Of a stretch of DNA of 45,177 bases, positions 1-7,367 are shown piece by piece. Under the pieces are notes generated by a model. It saw only the letters and a program-made list of their open reading frames with translations. It did not search any database and was not told where the DNA came from. The position numbers and the translations under genes are program-made. This stretch comes from Streptomyces sp. SID11385 (GTDB lineage Bacteria > Actinomycetota > Actinomycetes > Streptomycetales > Streptomycetaceae). The DNA is taken from assembly GCF_010548245.1 (NCBI RefSeq), contig NZ_JAAGLR010000971.1:1-45177 (forward strand), written 5' to 3'. Every line of letters begins with the position of its first letter. Within the stretch, counting starts at the first letter, position 1.

Positions 1-1463
1 CGGTCGCCCGCCACGTCGTCGGCCGCCGGGGCGTCCGCCGTGCGCGGGCCCTTCGGGGCGCCGAGCGCGTAGGCGACGGCGCCGGTCGCGAGGGCGAGCG
101 CCCAGCCGAGGCCGTTGGTGCCGAGCCAGGTGTGGGCGAAGGGACCGGAGAACCACACGTCGTCGGCGCTCGTGGACGCCTCCGTGAAGAGCAGGCCGAT
201 CACGATGGCGAGGACCCAGGCCGCGACGGCGGGCAGCCGGAATCCGGCCGTGTACCAGTAGCGGCTGCCCCGGCCCCGGTCCATGAGCGCCTCGGGGTCG
301 TAGCGGCGCCCCCGTCCGGAGTCGACGAGCACGATGCCGACCCAGGCCGAGATCGGCACGGCGAGCAGGGTGAGGAAGGTCGAGAACGGCCCGTAGAAGT
401 CACCGGCGATGAGCATGAAGTAGATGCCGCCGAGGAACATCAGCAGGACGTCGATGCCGACCGCGAGCGGGCGCGGCACCCGCACCCCGAGGGTGATCAT
501 CGTGAGCCCGGCGGAGTACGTCGAGAGGTGGTTCGACATGAGCAGGCCGCCGAAGGCCGCGATGAGGTACGGGATCGCCATCCAGGACGGCAGCATCCCG
601 TTGATCGCCGCGACCGGGTCGGAGGCGGTGGCGAGCGTCGAGTCCCCCGCCGAGAGCAGCGAACCGAGCGAGACCAGCACGAGCAGCGGAATGCCCGCGC
701 CGAAGGCGGAAGCCGTCACGAGGCGGGAGCCGGGAACGGAGCGGGGCAGGTAACGGGCGTAGTCGGCGCCCGCGTTGGCCCAGCCGATGCCGGTGCCGGC
801 CGCGATGAAGCCGATGCCGCCGATGACGGCGGAGAGCGGCCCGGCCGGGGCGCTCGTCACCTTGTGCCAGTCCACGCTGTCCACGAGGAAGCCGATCACC
901 ACGAGGTTGAGGAGCCCGAAGGCGACCGTCGCCCACTTGTTGATCCACATGATCGTGGCGTGCCCGAGACCGCTGATGAGCAGCGTGCAGGCGATGAAGA
1001 CGAGCAGGCAGACCACGACGAGGACGTCGTTGCGCTCGACGCCGAAGACCTGCTTGAGCAGGGCGAGCAGCGCGAACGCCGCGGTCGTCGTGGTGATCGT
1101 CTCCCAGCCGACGCGGCTGAGCCAGCTGATGAGCGTGGGCCCGGTGTTGCCGCGCTGGCCGAAGACGGCGCGCGAGAGCGTGAGGGCGGGGGCGCCGCCG
1201 CGCTTGCCGGCCAGGCTCAGCACGCCGACGAGGGCGAAGGAGCCGAAGGAGCCGATGAGCGCGACGAGCATCGCCTGCCAGATGTTGAGGCCCCGGAAGG
1301 CGACGAGCGTGGCGCCGAGCGGGAGCCCGAGGAGGGAGATGTTGGCGGCGAACCACGTCCAGAACATCTGGCTCGCGTGGCCGTGCCGCTCGTGGTCGGG
1401 CACGGGCTCGATGCCGCGCGTCTCGACGGTACCGACCTGAGCGCTCGCCTTCGAGTCGTTCAT
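1..1463 (-). CDS. NCS1-type purine/cytosine permease, C-terminus cut by window edge
   Basis: Inner-membrane symporter of the nucleobase:cation symporter-1 family, expected to import a nucleobase or related heterocycle. 487 codons are visible and no stop occurs before base 1. The N-terminus is a short hydrophilic stretch ending in DHERHG, followed by many hydrophobic helices (for example around residues 36-70, with FWTWFAANISLLGLPLGA), which is the usual NCS1 opening. A GWANAGADYARYLP segment in the middle is also typical of bacterial members. The ATG is supported by GGAGG about 7 bases upstream. It lies 73 bases downstream of the ADP-ribosylglycohydrolase gene and is probably cotranscribed with it and the GntR regulator. 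The substrate cannot be named from sequence; the partner enzyme suggests a nucleoside or ADP-ribose-related compound. Confidence 0.85.
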   Translation of the reverse strand, partial: MNDSKASAQVGTVETRGIEPVPDHERHGHASQMFWTWFAANISLLGLPLGATLVAFRGLNIWQAMLVALIGSFGSFALVGVLSLAGKRGGAPALTLSRAVFGQRGNTGPTLISWLSRVGWETITTTTAAFALLALLKQVFGVERNDVLVVVCLLVFIACTLLISGLGHATIMWINKWATVAFGLLNLVVIGFLVDSVDWHKVTSAPAGPLSAVIGGIGFIAAGTGIGWANAGADYARYLPRSVPGSRLVTASAFGAGIPLLVLVSLGSLLSAGDSTLATASDPVAAINGMLPSWMAIPYLIAAFGGLLMSNHLSTYSAGLTMITLGVRVPRPLAVGIDVLLMFLGGIYFMLIAGDFYGPFSTFLTLLAVPISAWVGIVLVDSGRGRRYDPEALMDRGRGSRYWYTAGFRLPAVAAWVLAIVIGLLFTEASTSADDVWFSGPFAHTWLGTNGLGWALALATGAVAYALGAPKGPRTADAPAADDVAGD

Positions 1464-1536
1464 GACGGACCTCCTTGCGGTGTGGTGGTGCGGTGGGGGC
1501 GGGGTGGGGCGGAGGGGTGCGGGTGCGGGGAGGGGG

Positions 1537-2541
1537 TCAGCGGAAGCGGAGCAAGCGGGTCGTCAGGGCTTCGAGGTTCAGGGCGTTGACCTCCCGCAGC
1601 GTGCGGACGGCCTCGGCCGGGAGGGCGCTGAGGCCGTGCACGGAGCCCGCGACGGCGCCCGCGATGGCGGCGATCGTGTCGCTGTCGCCGCCGAGGTTCG
1701 CGGCGGTCAGCGCGGTGCGCCAGGGGTCGCCGCCGGTGAGGGCGAGAACGGCGAAGGCCGCGGGGACGGATTCCTGGCTCGCCACGCTCGTCCCGACGAG
1801 GTCGGTGACGCGGTCGAGCGCCGTCGCCTCGTCCAGGCTCCCGGCGAGGTCGTAGGCCCACGCGATCCGGGTGGCGATGTCGGCGCCCGCGATCCAGTGG
1901 CCGCGCCGGGCACCGGCCCGCGCGGCGGTCACGGCGGCCTCGACCACGTCCTCCAGGGTGCCACCGTCGATGCCCCGGCTGACGGCGGCGGCGACGGCGG
2001 CGGCTCCCGCGATGCCCACGGTCGTGTCGTGCGTGACCTGGCAGGACTCCACGACGTGGTCGAGGAAGGTGTCGAGCGGTTCGGCGCGGAAGGCGATGCC
2101 GACCGGGGTGACGCGCATGGCGGCGCCGTTGGTCGAGCCGTTGCGGCCCGCCTCGGCGGGCGCGACCCCGCGCTGCACGGCCTCCAGAGCGGCCTTGGTG
2201 GAGGGCCCGAGGAGGTCGAGCGAGCCCTTGGCCCGCATCCGGTCCTCCCACTCCACGAGCGCGCGGGCGAGCAGGAGCGGGTCGATGCGGCCCTCGCCCT
2301 CGTCGAGGAGCCGGCCGACGATGACCGCCTGGTCGGTGTCGTCCGTCACCGCCCCGGCGGGCATCCCGGCACTCACCGGGTTGTCCGGGCGGGCCGGCTC
2401 GAAGCCGGTGACCCGGCCGTAGACGCGGGCGACGTCGGCGCGGGACATGACCTGCGTCGGCATGCCGAGGGCGTCCCCGAGCGCGAGGCCGTAATAGGCG
2501 CCGAGCGCGCGGTCGAGAACGTGGGGGGCGGGCGGGGTCAC
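1537..2541 (-). CDS. ADP-ribosylglycohydrolase family protein
   Basis: 334 aa, a full-length member of the ADP-ribosylglycohydrolase (DraG/ARH) fold, a cytosolic Mg-dependent hydrolase family that cleaves N- or O-glycosidic bonds of ADP-ribose or related ribosides. Two metal-binding signatures are visible: TDDTD at residues 66-70 and GGDSDT near the C-terminus. GALGDALG-like residues near the N-terminus (YGLALGDALG) are also characteristic. The GTG start overlaps the stop of the upstream GntR gene in a GTGA four-base overlap, so the two are translationally coupled. Placement with a nucleobase-type permease and a GntR regulator is more consistent with a small catabolic operon than with protein de-ADP-ribosylation. 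That role is inference. Confidence 0.85.
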   Translation of the reverse strand: MTPPAPHVLDRALGAYYGLALGDALGMPTQVMSRADVARVYGRVTGFEPARPDNPVSAGMPAGAVTDDTDQAVIVGRLLDEGEGRIDPLLLARALVEWEDRMRAKGSLDLLGPSTKAALEAVQRGVAPAEAGRNGSTNGAAMRVTPVGIAFRAEPLDTFLDHVVESCQVTHDTTVGIAGAAAVAAAVSRGIDGGTLEDVVEAAVTAARAGARRGHWIAGADIATRIAWAYDLAGSLDEATALDRVTDLVGTSVASQESVPAAFAVLALTGGDPWRTALTAANLGGDSDTIAAIAGAVAGSVHGLSALPAEAVRTLREVNALNLEALTTRLLRFR

Positions 2542-3260
2542 GGAGTGCCTCCGGAGGTGGAGCGGACGTGCAGTTCGAAGTGGGCCGGGTCGAGGAGGCT
2601 CACGACGCGCTCGACGAGCGAGCCGTCGGCGGCCCGGTAGACCTGGGACAGGCGCAGGAAGGGCTCGCCGGGGGCGCGGCCGAGGAGCGCCGCGTCCTCG
2701 GCGGCGAGGCCGCGCACCGAGACCGTGCCCTCGCTGGAGTGCGGGACGCGGCCGAGGGCGAGGAGTGTGCGGTTGAGCGAGTTCTCGCGCAGCCCCGTAC
2801 GGGGGATGTCCGCGACGGCGCCGACGGCCGGGACGCGGCTGCGTTCGAGCGAGACGGCGGTGCCGTCCTCGGCGAAGCGCCGCACGCGGTCCAGGGCGAG
2901 GAATTCGTCCGTGGCGCAGCCCAGCTCGGCGGCCAGCGGCGGCTCGCTCGCCGTCTCCAGGCGCAGCACCTCGGTGCGCAGGGCACGGGACTGCCCGGCG
3001 AGCGCGTGCGCCCAGCCGAGCCGGTGGTCGAGCGGCGTACCGTCGAAGGTGACGATGGAGCCGATGCCCGCGTGGGTCTCGATGAGCCCCTCGTCGCCGA
3101 GCGCGCGCAGCGCCTGCCGCAGCGTGGTCCGGCTGACGCCGAAGCGCTTGGTGAGGGCGTGCTCCCCCGGCAGCCGGCTGCCGGGGCCGTGCACCCCGGA
3201 ACGGATCTCGGCGGCGAGCACCTCGGCGATGCGGTGATGTTTCTGAACCTGTCCAGGCAT
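2538..3260 (-). CDS. GntR/HutC-family transcriptional regulator
   Basis: 240 aa. An N-terminal winged helix (about residues 8-75, with SRLPGEHALTKRFGVSRTTLRQAL) is followed by a UTRA-like ligand-binding domain, the HutC subfamily arrangement. It probably represses its own operon, which continues into the ADP-ribosylglycohydrolase and permease, in response to a small molecule. I chose ATG 3260 although it lacks a Shine-Dalgarno sequence: TGGACT, an 18-base spacer and TACCTT stand so that transcription would begin at about the ATG, so a leaderless mRNA is likely. An in-frame GTG at 3323 would add 21 residues that precede the normal start of the family. The ligand is unknown. Confidence 0.8.
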   Translation of the reverse strand: MPGQVQKHHRIAEVLAAEIRSGVHGPGSRLPGEHALTKRFGVSRTTLRQALRALGDEGLIETHAGIGSIVTFDGTPLDHRLGWAHALAGQSRALRTEVLRLETASEPPLAAELGCATDEFLALDRVRRFAEDGTAVSLERSRVPAVGAVADIPRTGLRENSLNRTLLALGRVPHSSEGTVSVRGLAAEDAALLGRAPGEPFLRLSQVYRAADGSLVERVVSLLDPAHFELHVRSTSGGTP

Positions 3261-3267
3261 GTCTAGA
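3252..3267. promoter_or_regulatory. Candidate GntR operator over the regulator start codon
   Basis: TCCAGGCATGTCTAGA is an imperfect palindrome (6 of 8 arm positions pair) and includes the start codon of the regulator. On the other strand it reads TCTAGACATGCCTGGA, whose TCTAGAC core resembles the GTnTAnAC half-symmetry bound by HutC-type GntR proteins. Autoregulation is inferred from position only. Confidence 0.4.
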
Positions 3268-3673
3268 AGGTAGTGCCGGAGAGGCCGGGAAGTCCATGGG
3301 GTACGGACAGTGGTGTCGGTCACGGAGCCCCGTCGGGCGCGGCGGGACGAGGCTCCTCCACGGTTCCCGCCCTCCCGGGCCGGGACGGGACGGCCCGCGA
3401 GGCGCGCCCCGGTTCGCCCGGCCTCCGGGAGGCGCCTACGTCATCGCCGGGACGCCCGGGCGCGAGACGTCGTCGCTCTTCGTCGCCCCGCGGACCCGGC
3501 CGACACGGCGGCGCCGAGCGGGACGGCGGCCCGGGGCCGGCTCCTCCCCGGTCGACGGAAAGGCCCGCCCCCCGTGCCGCGGTCGCGCCGCGGTGCGAGG
3601 GACGGGCCTTCCCGCCGACCTGAGGACCGAGGTCCATGGCCGGGGCGTACGGCAAGCTCCTGCCGGCAGTGGT
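3261..3673. other. Non-coding gap between GntR gene and the Asp/Tyr-rich AGNAAV gene
   Basis: 413 bases. It holds the GntR promoter at its left end (about 3264-3294) and a terminator-like hairpin at 3560-3610. Long open frames cross it on both strands but have no start, ribosome binding site or recognisable protein content. I see nothing else in it. Confidence 0.6.
3560..3610 (-). terminator. Stem-loop downstream of the 3674-4930 gene
   Basis: AAGGCCCG at 3560-3567 pairs perfectly with CGGGCCTT at 3603-3610. The intervening 35 bases contain further self-complementary CCGCGG blocks. It lies about 64 bases beyond the stop codon of the minus-strand gene, which fits a GC-rich, U-poor streptomycete terminator. 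Confidence 0.45.
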
Positions 3674-4930
3674 TCAGTACCTGCCGCTTCCGTAGTCGTC
3701 GTCGTAGTCGTCGTACTTGTCGTAGCGACGGCTGAACGGCAGATCGCTGGGCTGGCTCAGCAGGAAGTCGTCGTCCAAGGGGGCGTCGTACCGGCTGCTG
3801 CTCCCGTAGGCGTCCCGGTCGGACAGTCCGCGTCCGCTGCTCTTGCTCCGCCTGCTCGGCCGGTCGTGGTCGAGGCCGGACAGACCGCGTCCACGGCTCT
3901 TGCCCCGCCTGCTCGGCCGGTCGTGGTCGAGGTCGTCGACGTACGGGCTCCGGCTCCGCCCACGGCTGTCGTCGTCGAGGTCGTAGTCACGCTTGTACGG
4001 AGTCCTGGCGAGCTTCCTGAGCGCCCTGCGCTGCGAGCTCTCCCGCTCCCGGGGAGCGTCGAAGAAGTGCGTCAGCTCGTCGTCGTCGGCGGGGCCGCGC
4101 GAGCGGGTGGGGTACTCGTCGAAGCGCGAGCCGCCGTACTCCTCGCGCAGCACGCGCACCCGTTCCGAGTGCGGCATCTCCCGGCGTTCGCGCATCTCCG
4201 TGCGCCCGATGTCGAGCCGCGCCTGCTCACCGGGACGCATCGAGCGCGTGTAGCGGCGGTCGCCGTCCCTGTCGTAGATCGGGGTGCGCGGGTTGGCCTT
4301 GATCGAACGCCGGAAGCTCCTGTCCGCGGCCTCCGCCTCGCGCGACCCGCTCGCCGCGTGGAAGGACGGCAGCGTGTTGTACTCCAGCTGGTTGAGTTCC
4401 AGCGAGCTGTACGGGTCGTCGTCGAGCAGGTACTCCTCCTGCCGGTCGCGGTAGTCCCGGCTGTTGAGACCGGTGGTGCGGCGCCGGAGACTGGAACCGG
4501 TGCCCGGGTGGTCGCGGTGGGCCCGGAGCGTCTCGTGGTACGCGAGGATCTCGCCCTCGTGGCGTGTGTTGCTCTTACGGGAGCGGGGAGCGCGGCGGGC
4601 GGTGGACGCGTACCCGTGGGCGTGCTCGACCTGGAAGTGCGCGCCGCCCATGTCCAGGCCGTACTCGTCCTCCAGGTACTTCCTCTCCTTGCCGCGCCGC
4701 CCGTAGGTTCCCTCCGGGTACTCGTCGTCCCTCACCCGTTGCACGGGCAGGCCGGCCGACTGCCCGGACAGCGCCCGGGTGACGGCCGCGTTGCCCGCCG
4801 ACCGCTGGAGGTCGAGGAGGGACGCGGGCGAGGCGGGACGTTCCGCGGCGGGCGCGGCGGCCGACCGGGACGACGGGCGCCGCAGGGGTGGCCGTCGCAC
4901 CCCTGGCTGTTGTTCTTCGTGTGCGTGCAA
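3674..4930 (-). CDS. AGNAAV-motif protein with Asp/Tyr-rich tail, putative effector
   Basis: 418 aa. Residues 41-50 read LQRSAGNAAV, the conserved N-terminal motif of many streptomycete proteins associated with extracellular contractile injection systems or DUF4157 toxins. The central part (about 65-310) is charged and unassigned. It contains DEYP at 271-274, the core tetrapeptide of NucA/NucB-type nucleases, but the usual neighbouring cysteine is absent. Residues 333-370 hold two near-identical 19-residue units, and the tail is acidic and Tyr-rich (DKYDDYDDDYGSGRY). I chose the TTG at 4930 because GAGGAG lies 9 bases upstream and the resulting MHAHEE N-terminus matches the short His/Glu-rich opening usual before this motif. 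A GTG at 4987 in the same frame is the alternative. Divergent from the second motif-bearing gene. Function is not established. Confidence 0.65.
   Translation of the reverse strand: MHAHEEQQPGVRRPPLRRPSSRSAAAPAAERPASPASLLDLQRSAGNAAVTRALSGQSAGLPVQRVRDDEYPEGTYGRRGKERKYLEDEYGLDMGGAHFQVEHAHGYASTARRAPRSRKSNTRHEGEILAYHETLRAHRDHPGTGSSLRRRTTGLNSRDYRDRQEEYLLDDDPYSSLELNQLEYNTLPSFHAASGSREAEAADRSFRRSIKANPRTPIYDRDGDRRYTRSMRPGEQARLDIGRTEMRERREMPHSERVRVLREEYGGSRFDEYPTRSRGPADDDELTHFFDAPRERESSQRRALRKLARTPYKRDYDLDDDSRGRSRSPYVDDLDHDRPSRRGKSRGRGLSGLDHDRPSRRSKSSGRGLSDRDAYGSSSRYDAPLDDDFLLSQPSDLPFSRRYDKYDDYDDDYGSGRY
3821..3934. repeat. Tandem 57-bp direct repeat, two copies, in frame
   Basis: Copies at 3821-3877 and 3878-3934 differ at only a few positions. 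Each encodes a 19-residue Arg/Ser/Asp-rich unit containing LDHDRPSRR in the C-terminal part of the AGNAAV protein. The period is a multiple of three, so copy number changes would keep the frame. Confidence 0.8.
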
Positions 4931-5260
4931 GGCGACGGGCTCCTCTGCGCCTTCGTCAGTGAGTCCGTCAGCATCGCTTTTCGGCACGTGGCCGGTCCAG
5001 AGCCTCCGGGGCAGGGGCGCCTGCCTGCGGGGGCAGGGCGAGGGGGCCCGTCCGCGGGGACGGGCATCGCGGGTGCGGCCGCCGGGCGGTCCTCGCCGGG
5101 TGGGGATCCGGAGAGCACCACCGCCGTGCCCGGTCCACCGGCGGGCCCCCGAGGTGCCCTCGGGCCTGCCCCGCGAACCCTGTACGGGGTGGGCGGCTCC
5201 GGGTATACCTGCGAAGGGCCCCTGACGGTGCGCCGACTCGTCATTCACCCGAGGAGTGCT
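4931..5260. other. Divergent promoter region of the two AGNAAV genes
   Basis: 330 bases between the two start codons. The only promoter-like element I can point to for the plus-strand gene is TATACC at 5204-5209 with a weak TGTACG 17 bases upstream. The plus-strand gene has GAGGAG six bases before its GTG. No confident operator is visible, and open frames through this interval look like shadows. Confidence 0.4.
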
Positions 5261-5917
5261 GTGCGAGCACGCGAGAACGAGACCGGCCGGCAGGCCCGGG
5301 AGACAGACCCGGTCCGCCGCGTCAGCTCGCCGGGAACCACGGCGGAGCGCGTACTGGCCTTGCAGAGCCGGGCAGGGAACGCGGCCGTGAGCCGGCTCGT
5401 CCAGCGCCGCGCGGACCCGGAGCAGCACCAGCACGGCGCCGGCTGCGGGCACGACGAAAGCGGCGACCGGAGCCCGGAGGGGCAGAGCAGCCTCCTGGCC
5501 GCCGCCCGGAACACACCCGGCTCCCCGCTCCCCGGCGCGTTCCTCGCCAAGGCGACGTCGTTCTACCAGAACCCGGGCATCGCCGCCGGGCGCGTCCACG
5601 CGGACCCGGTCGCGCAGCGCGCGACCGCGGCCATGGGCGCCGAGGCCATGACCGTCGGCATGGACGTCTTCCTCGGGCCCTCCGCCGTCGGCAATACGAA
5701 GATCCTCGCCCACGAGGCCAGCCACCTCGACAAGAACAGCAGGGGCGTCAAGGAGACCGGCGACAGCAACGGCGCCGGCGTCACCATCACCAGCCCCGGC
5801 CAGGACTCCGAGGTCGCCGCGGTCTCCGACAGCGACGCGTTCGTGTCCGGCGCCGCCACCGCCCCCTCCGTCACCGCCCAGCACCCCGAAGCCCACCGCA
5901 CGGACGAGACGGAGTAG
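5261..5917 (+). CDS. DUF4157-like HExxH protein with AGNAAV motif
   Basis: 218 aa. Residues 33-43 read ALQSRAGNAAV, the same N-terminal motif as in the divergent neighbour. After a His/Asp/Gly-rich linker, residues about 105-158 follow the DUF4157 pattern (RVHADPVAQRA, then AMTVGMDVFLGP, then AHEASH). The HEASH at 151-155 is an HExxH zinc-metallopeptidase site. Start GTG 5261 is fixed by GAGGAG at the right distance. DUF4157 proteins in actinobacteria are often toxin-linked or associated with contractile injection systems. No structural genes of such a system are in this window, so a role as cargo or as processing partner of the divergent gene product is a hypothesis. The protein ends soon after the metallopeptidase segment, without a large toxin domain. 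Confidence 0.75.
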   Translation: MRARENETGRQARETDPVRRVSSPGTTAERVLALQSRAGNAAVSRLVQRRADPEQHQHGAGCGHDESGDRSPEGQSSLLAAARNTPGSPLPGAFLAKATSFYQNPGIAAGRVHADPVAQRATAAMGAEAMTVGMDVFLGPSAVGNTKILAHEASHLDKNSRGVKETGDSNGAGVTITSPGQDSEVAAVSDSDAFVSGAATAPSVTAQHPEAHRTDETE

Positions 5918-5957
5918 CGCCGGGCGGCGACGGAGGCGACGAACACGCCCGCCGCCG

Positions 5958-6269
5958 TCAGTCCGCGGCGATCACGGCCTCGATGAGGCCGGGGAACCGG
6001 CGGTCCAGGTCCGCCTTGCGGAGCCGGATGAACAGGCCGTTGCCGGCGTCCCGCTGATACACCAGGCCCGCCTCGCGCAGCACCCGCCAGTGCCGGGTGC
6101 GGCTGGATTTGCTCACCGTGAGCTCGAACGAGGCGCATCGCCGCTCCTCGTCGGGCCGTTCGGCCAGTTCGGCCACGACCCGGCGACGCTTGGCATCGGC
6201 CAACGCCAAGAGGATGGGCCCCACTTGCAACTCCTCGACGGGCGGATGCGCCAACTCGTCTGCCGCCAT
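5958..6269 (-). CDS. ArsR-family (winged helix) transcriptional regulator
   Basis: 103 aa, typical length for an ArsR-like one-domain repressor. LALADAKRRRVVAELAERP (about residues 21-39) and SKSSRTRHWRVLREAGLVYQRDAG (about 53-76) form the expected helix-turn-helix and wing. No clustered Cys/His metal site is visible, so it is more likely a redox or small-molecule sensor than a metal sensor. It is divergent from the OsmC operon; two GGTACRC-type palindromic elements in between are the likely operators. The ATG is preceded by a GGGGGTGA purine run. Confidence 0.8.
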   Translation of the reverse strand: MAADELAHPPVEELQVGPILLALADAKRRRVVAELAERPDEERRCASFELTVSKSSRTRHWRVLREAGLVYQRDAGNGLFIRLRKADLDRRFPGLIEAVIAAD

Positions 6270-6288
6270 CAGTTCACCCCCTGGACAA

Positions 6289-6338
6289 GGTACACATCGA
6301 TGCGTACCTTCCTCCTACGTACACACACAGGCGTACCT
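6289..6338. promoter_or_regulatory. Two candidate ArsR operators in the divergent promoter
   Basis: GGTACACATCGATGCGTACC (6289-6308) is a 20-base palindrome with one mismatched pair. A second, weaker element at 6316-6338 repeats the outer GTAC...GCGTACC pattern. The first lies 20 bases upstream of the regulator's ATG, where binding would block its own promoter. The second sits on the OsmC side. Assignment to the adjacent ArsR protein is by position. Confidence 0.6.
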
Positions 6339-6394
6339 TAGCGCTTCCGCTCGCAGGGGACCCGTGCATCCGCCACCGCAACGGAGGATTCGCA

Positions 6395-6880
6395 GTGACC
6401 ACGTCCGATGAACCACTCGGCACCTCGCTCGTCCGTGTCTCCAGCGCCCCCGGCCGCGCCAAGCTGGTGGATCTCCCGCTGACCGCGCGGCAGGTCCCGA
6501 TGGGGGTGCGCGACGAGGTCGCCGCGCACTACAAGCTGGGCGAGGGCCAGTTCGAGCCGATGGCGACCACGCTGGACTACCTCGTCGGCGCCACCGTCGC
6601 CTGCCTCACCGGAACGCTCGGCGGGCGCCTCGGCGCCCTCGGGCAGAGCACCGCCCACGGTGAACTCACCGCCGAGGGAACGGGATCGCTCGTCACCGAC
6701 CACGGCGTGATCCGGCTCCGGGCGGTCCACGTCGTCTACACACTCACGCTGGACGACGGCGTGGACGAGGCCAAGGTCCGCCGGGCCCACGAGACCCACA
6801 CCCGCTACTGCCCCGTCGCCCGCAGCATCGGCGGCAGCGTCGAGATCACCAGCGAGATCACCCTTCGCGACGCGGCCTGA
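6395..6880 (+). CDS. OsmC/Ohr-family protein
   Basis: 161 aa, cytosolic, usual OsmC length. The two cysteines expected of the peroxidase active site are present: Cys70 in a helix (GATVACLTGTL) and Cys139 in TRYCPVARS. The family reduces organic hydroperoxides through these thiols. The GTG start follows ACGGAGG. It is the first gene of a plus-strand run (OsmC, two YCII-domain proteins, FAH-type hydrolase) with a 15-base gap to the next gene, opposite the ArsR regulator. This points to detoxification of, or protection during breakdown of, an oxidised organic compound. That inference rests on context. Confidence 0.85.
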   Translation: MTTSDEPLGTSLVRVSSAPGRAKLVDLPLTARQVPMGVRDEVAAHYKLGEGQFEPMATTLDYLVGATVACLTGTLGGRLGALGQSTAHGELTAEGTGSLVTDHGVIRLRAVHVVYTLTLDDGVDEAKVRRAHETHTRYCPVARSIGGSVEITSEITLRDAA

Positions 6881-6895
6881 GAGAGAGGAACCCGC

Positions 6896-7282
6896 ATGGC
6901 CGGGACACCGCATCCGCAGGACCTGCTGGCGAAACTCCGTCAGCAGCAGCTCTACCTCCTCGACATGACCATGATCACGCCCACCGAGGACCCCCTGCCG
7001 GTCCTGGGTCCGCACCTCGACGAGCATCTCGCGTGGTTGATCGAACGGGAGAACAACGGGACGCTCTTCCTCTCCGGTCAGCTCGGCGACGAGACCGGCT
7101 GGGACGGCAGCGGGATGGCGATCGTACGGGCCGAGTCCCGGGCGGCCGCCGAGGCCGACGCGCAGACGGAGCCGTTCTGCCGCGCGGGCATCCGGCGCAA
7201 CACCATTCGCGGCTGGCAGCTCAACGAGGGCCGGCTCACCCTCGAACTGAAGCTCTTCGACAACAGCTTCACCATCTCCTGA
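6896..7282 (+). CDS. YCII-domain (YciI-like) protein, copy 1
   Basis: 128 aa. LYLLDMTMI near residue 20, a conserved LDEHLAWL and the GTLFLSGQL turn follow the ferredoxin-like YciI fold, whose His/Asp pair (here in DEH) is thought to be catalytic. GAGAGGAACCC precedes the ATG. It is followed after 85 bases by a paralogue of nearly the same length. The reaction is unknown. YCII proteins occur near aromatic-degradation and halide-related enzymes, which would fit the FAH-type hydrolase downstream. Confidence 0.75.
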   Translation: MAGTPHPQDLLAKLRQQQLYLLDMTMITPTEDPLPVLGPHLDEHLAWLIERENNGTLFLSGQLGDETGWDGSGMAIVRAESRAAAEADAQTEPFCRAGIRRNTIRGWQLNEGRLTLELKLFDNSFTIS

Positions 7283-7367
7283 CCGGCGGCCCTCCCCCGC
7301 CCCCCGGCAGCGCACCTCCGCACACCCCCGGAACCCCGGTTCCGCACCGGAAAGGAAGTCAGAGCAC

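Noticed and set aside
132..1589. Long plus-strand open frame (485 codons) opposite the permease
   Set aside because: Arg/Glu/Asp/Gly-rich translation without domains; it is the antisense shadow of the NCS1 permease, a usual effect of very high GC.
3821..3934. CRISPR-like repeat
   Set aside because: Only two abutting copies without spacers, inside a coding frame. No CRISPR array or cas gene is seen anywhere in the window.
3296..5260. Upstream 655 codons of the plus-strand frame ending at 5917
   Set aside because: Valine-rich antisense of the 418-aa gene. Only the part from GTG 5261 has a ribosome site and recognisable protein.
4931..5896. Minus-strand extension of the 418-aa gene to 5896
   Set aside because: It runs antisense through the DUF4157-like gene and has no motif. 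TTG 4930 with GAGGAG is better supported.
5958..6269. Metal-sensing ArsR (arsenic/zinc) regulator
   Set aside because: No CxC or His/Asp cluster in the sequence and no metal transporter in its operon.
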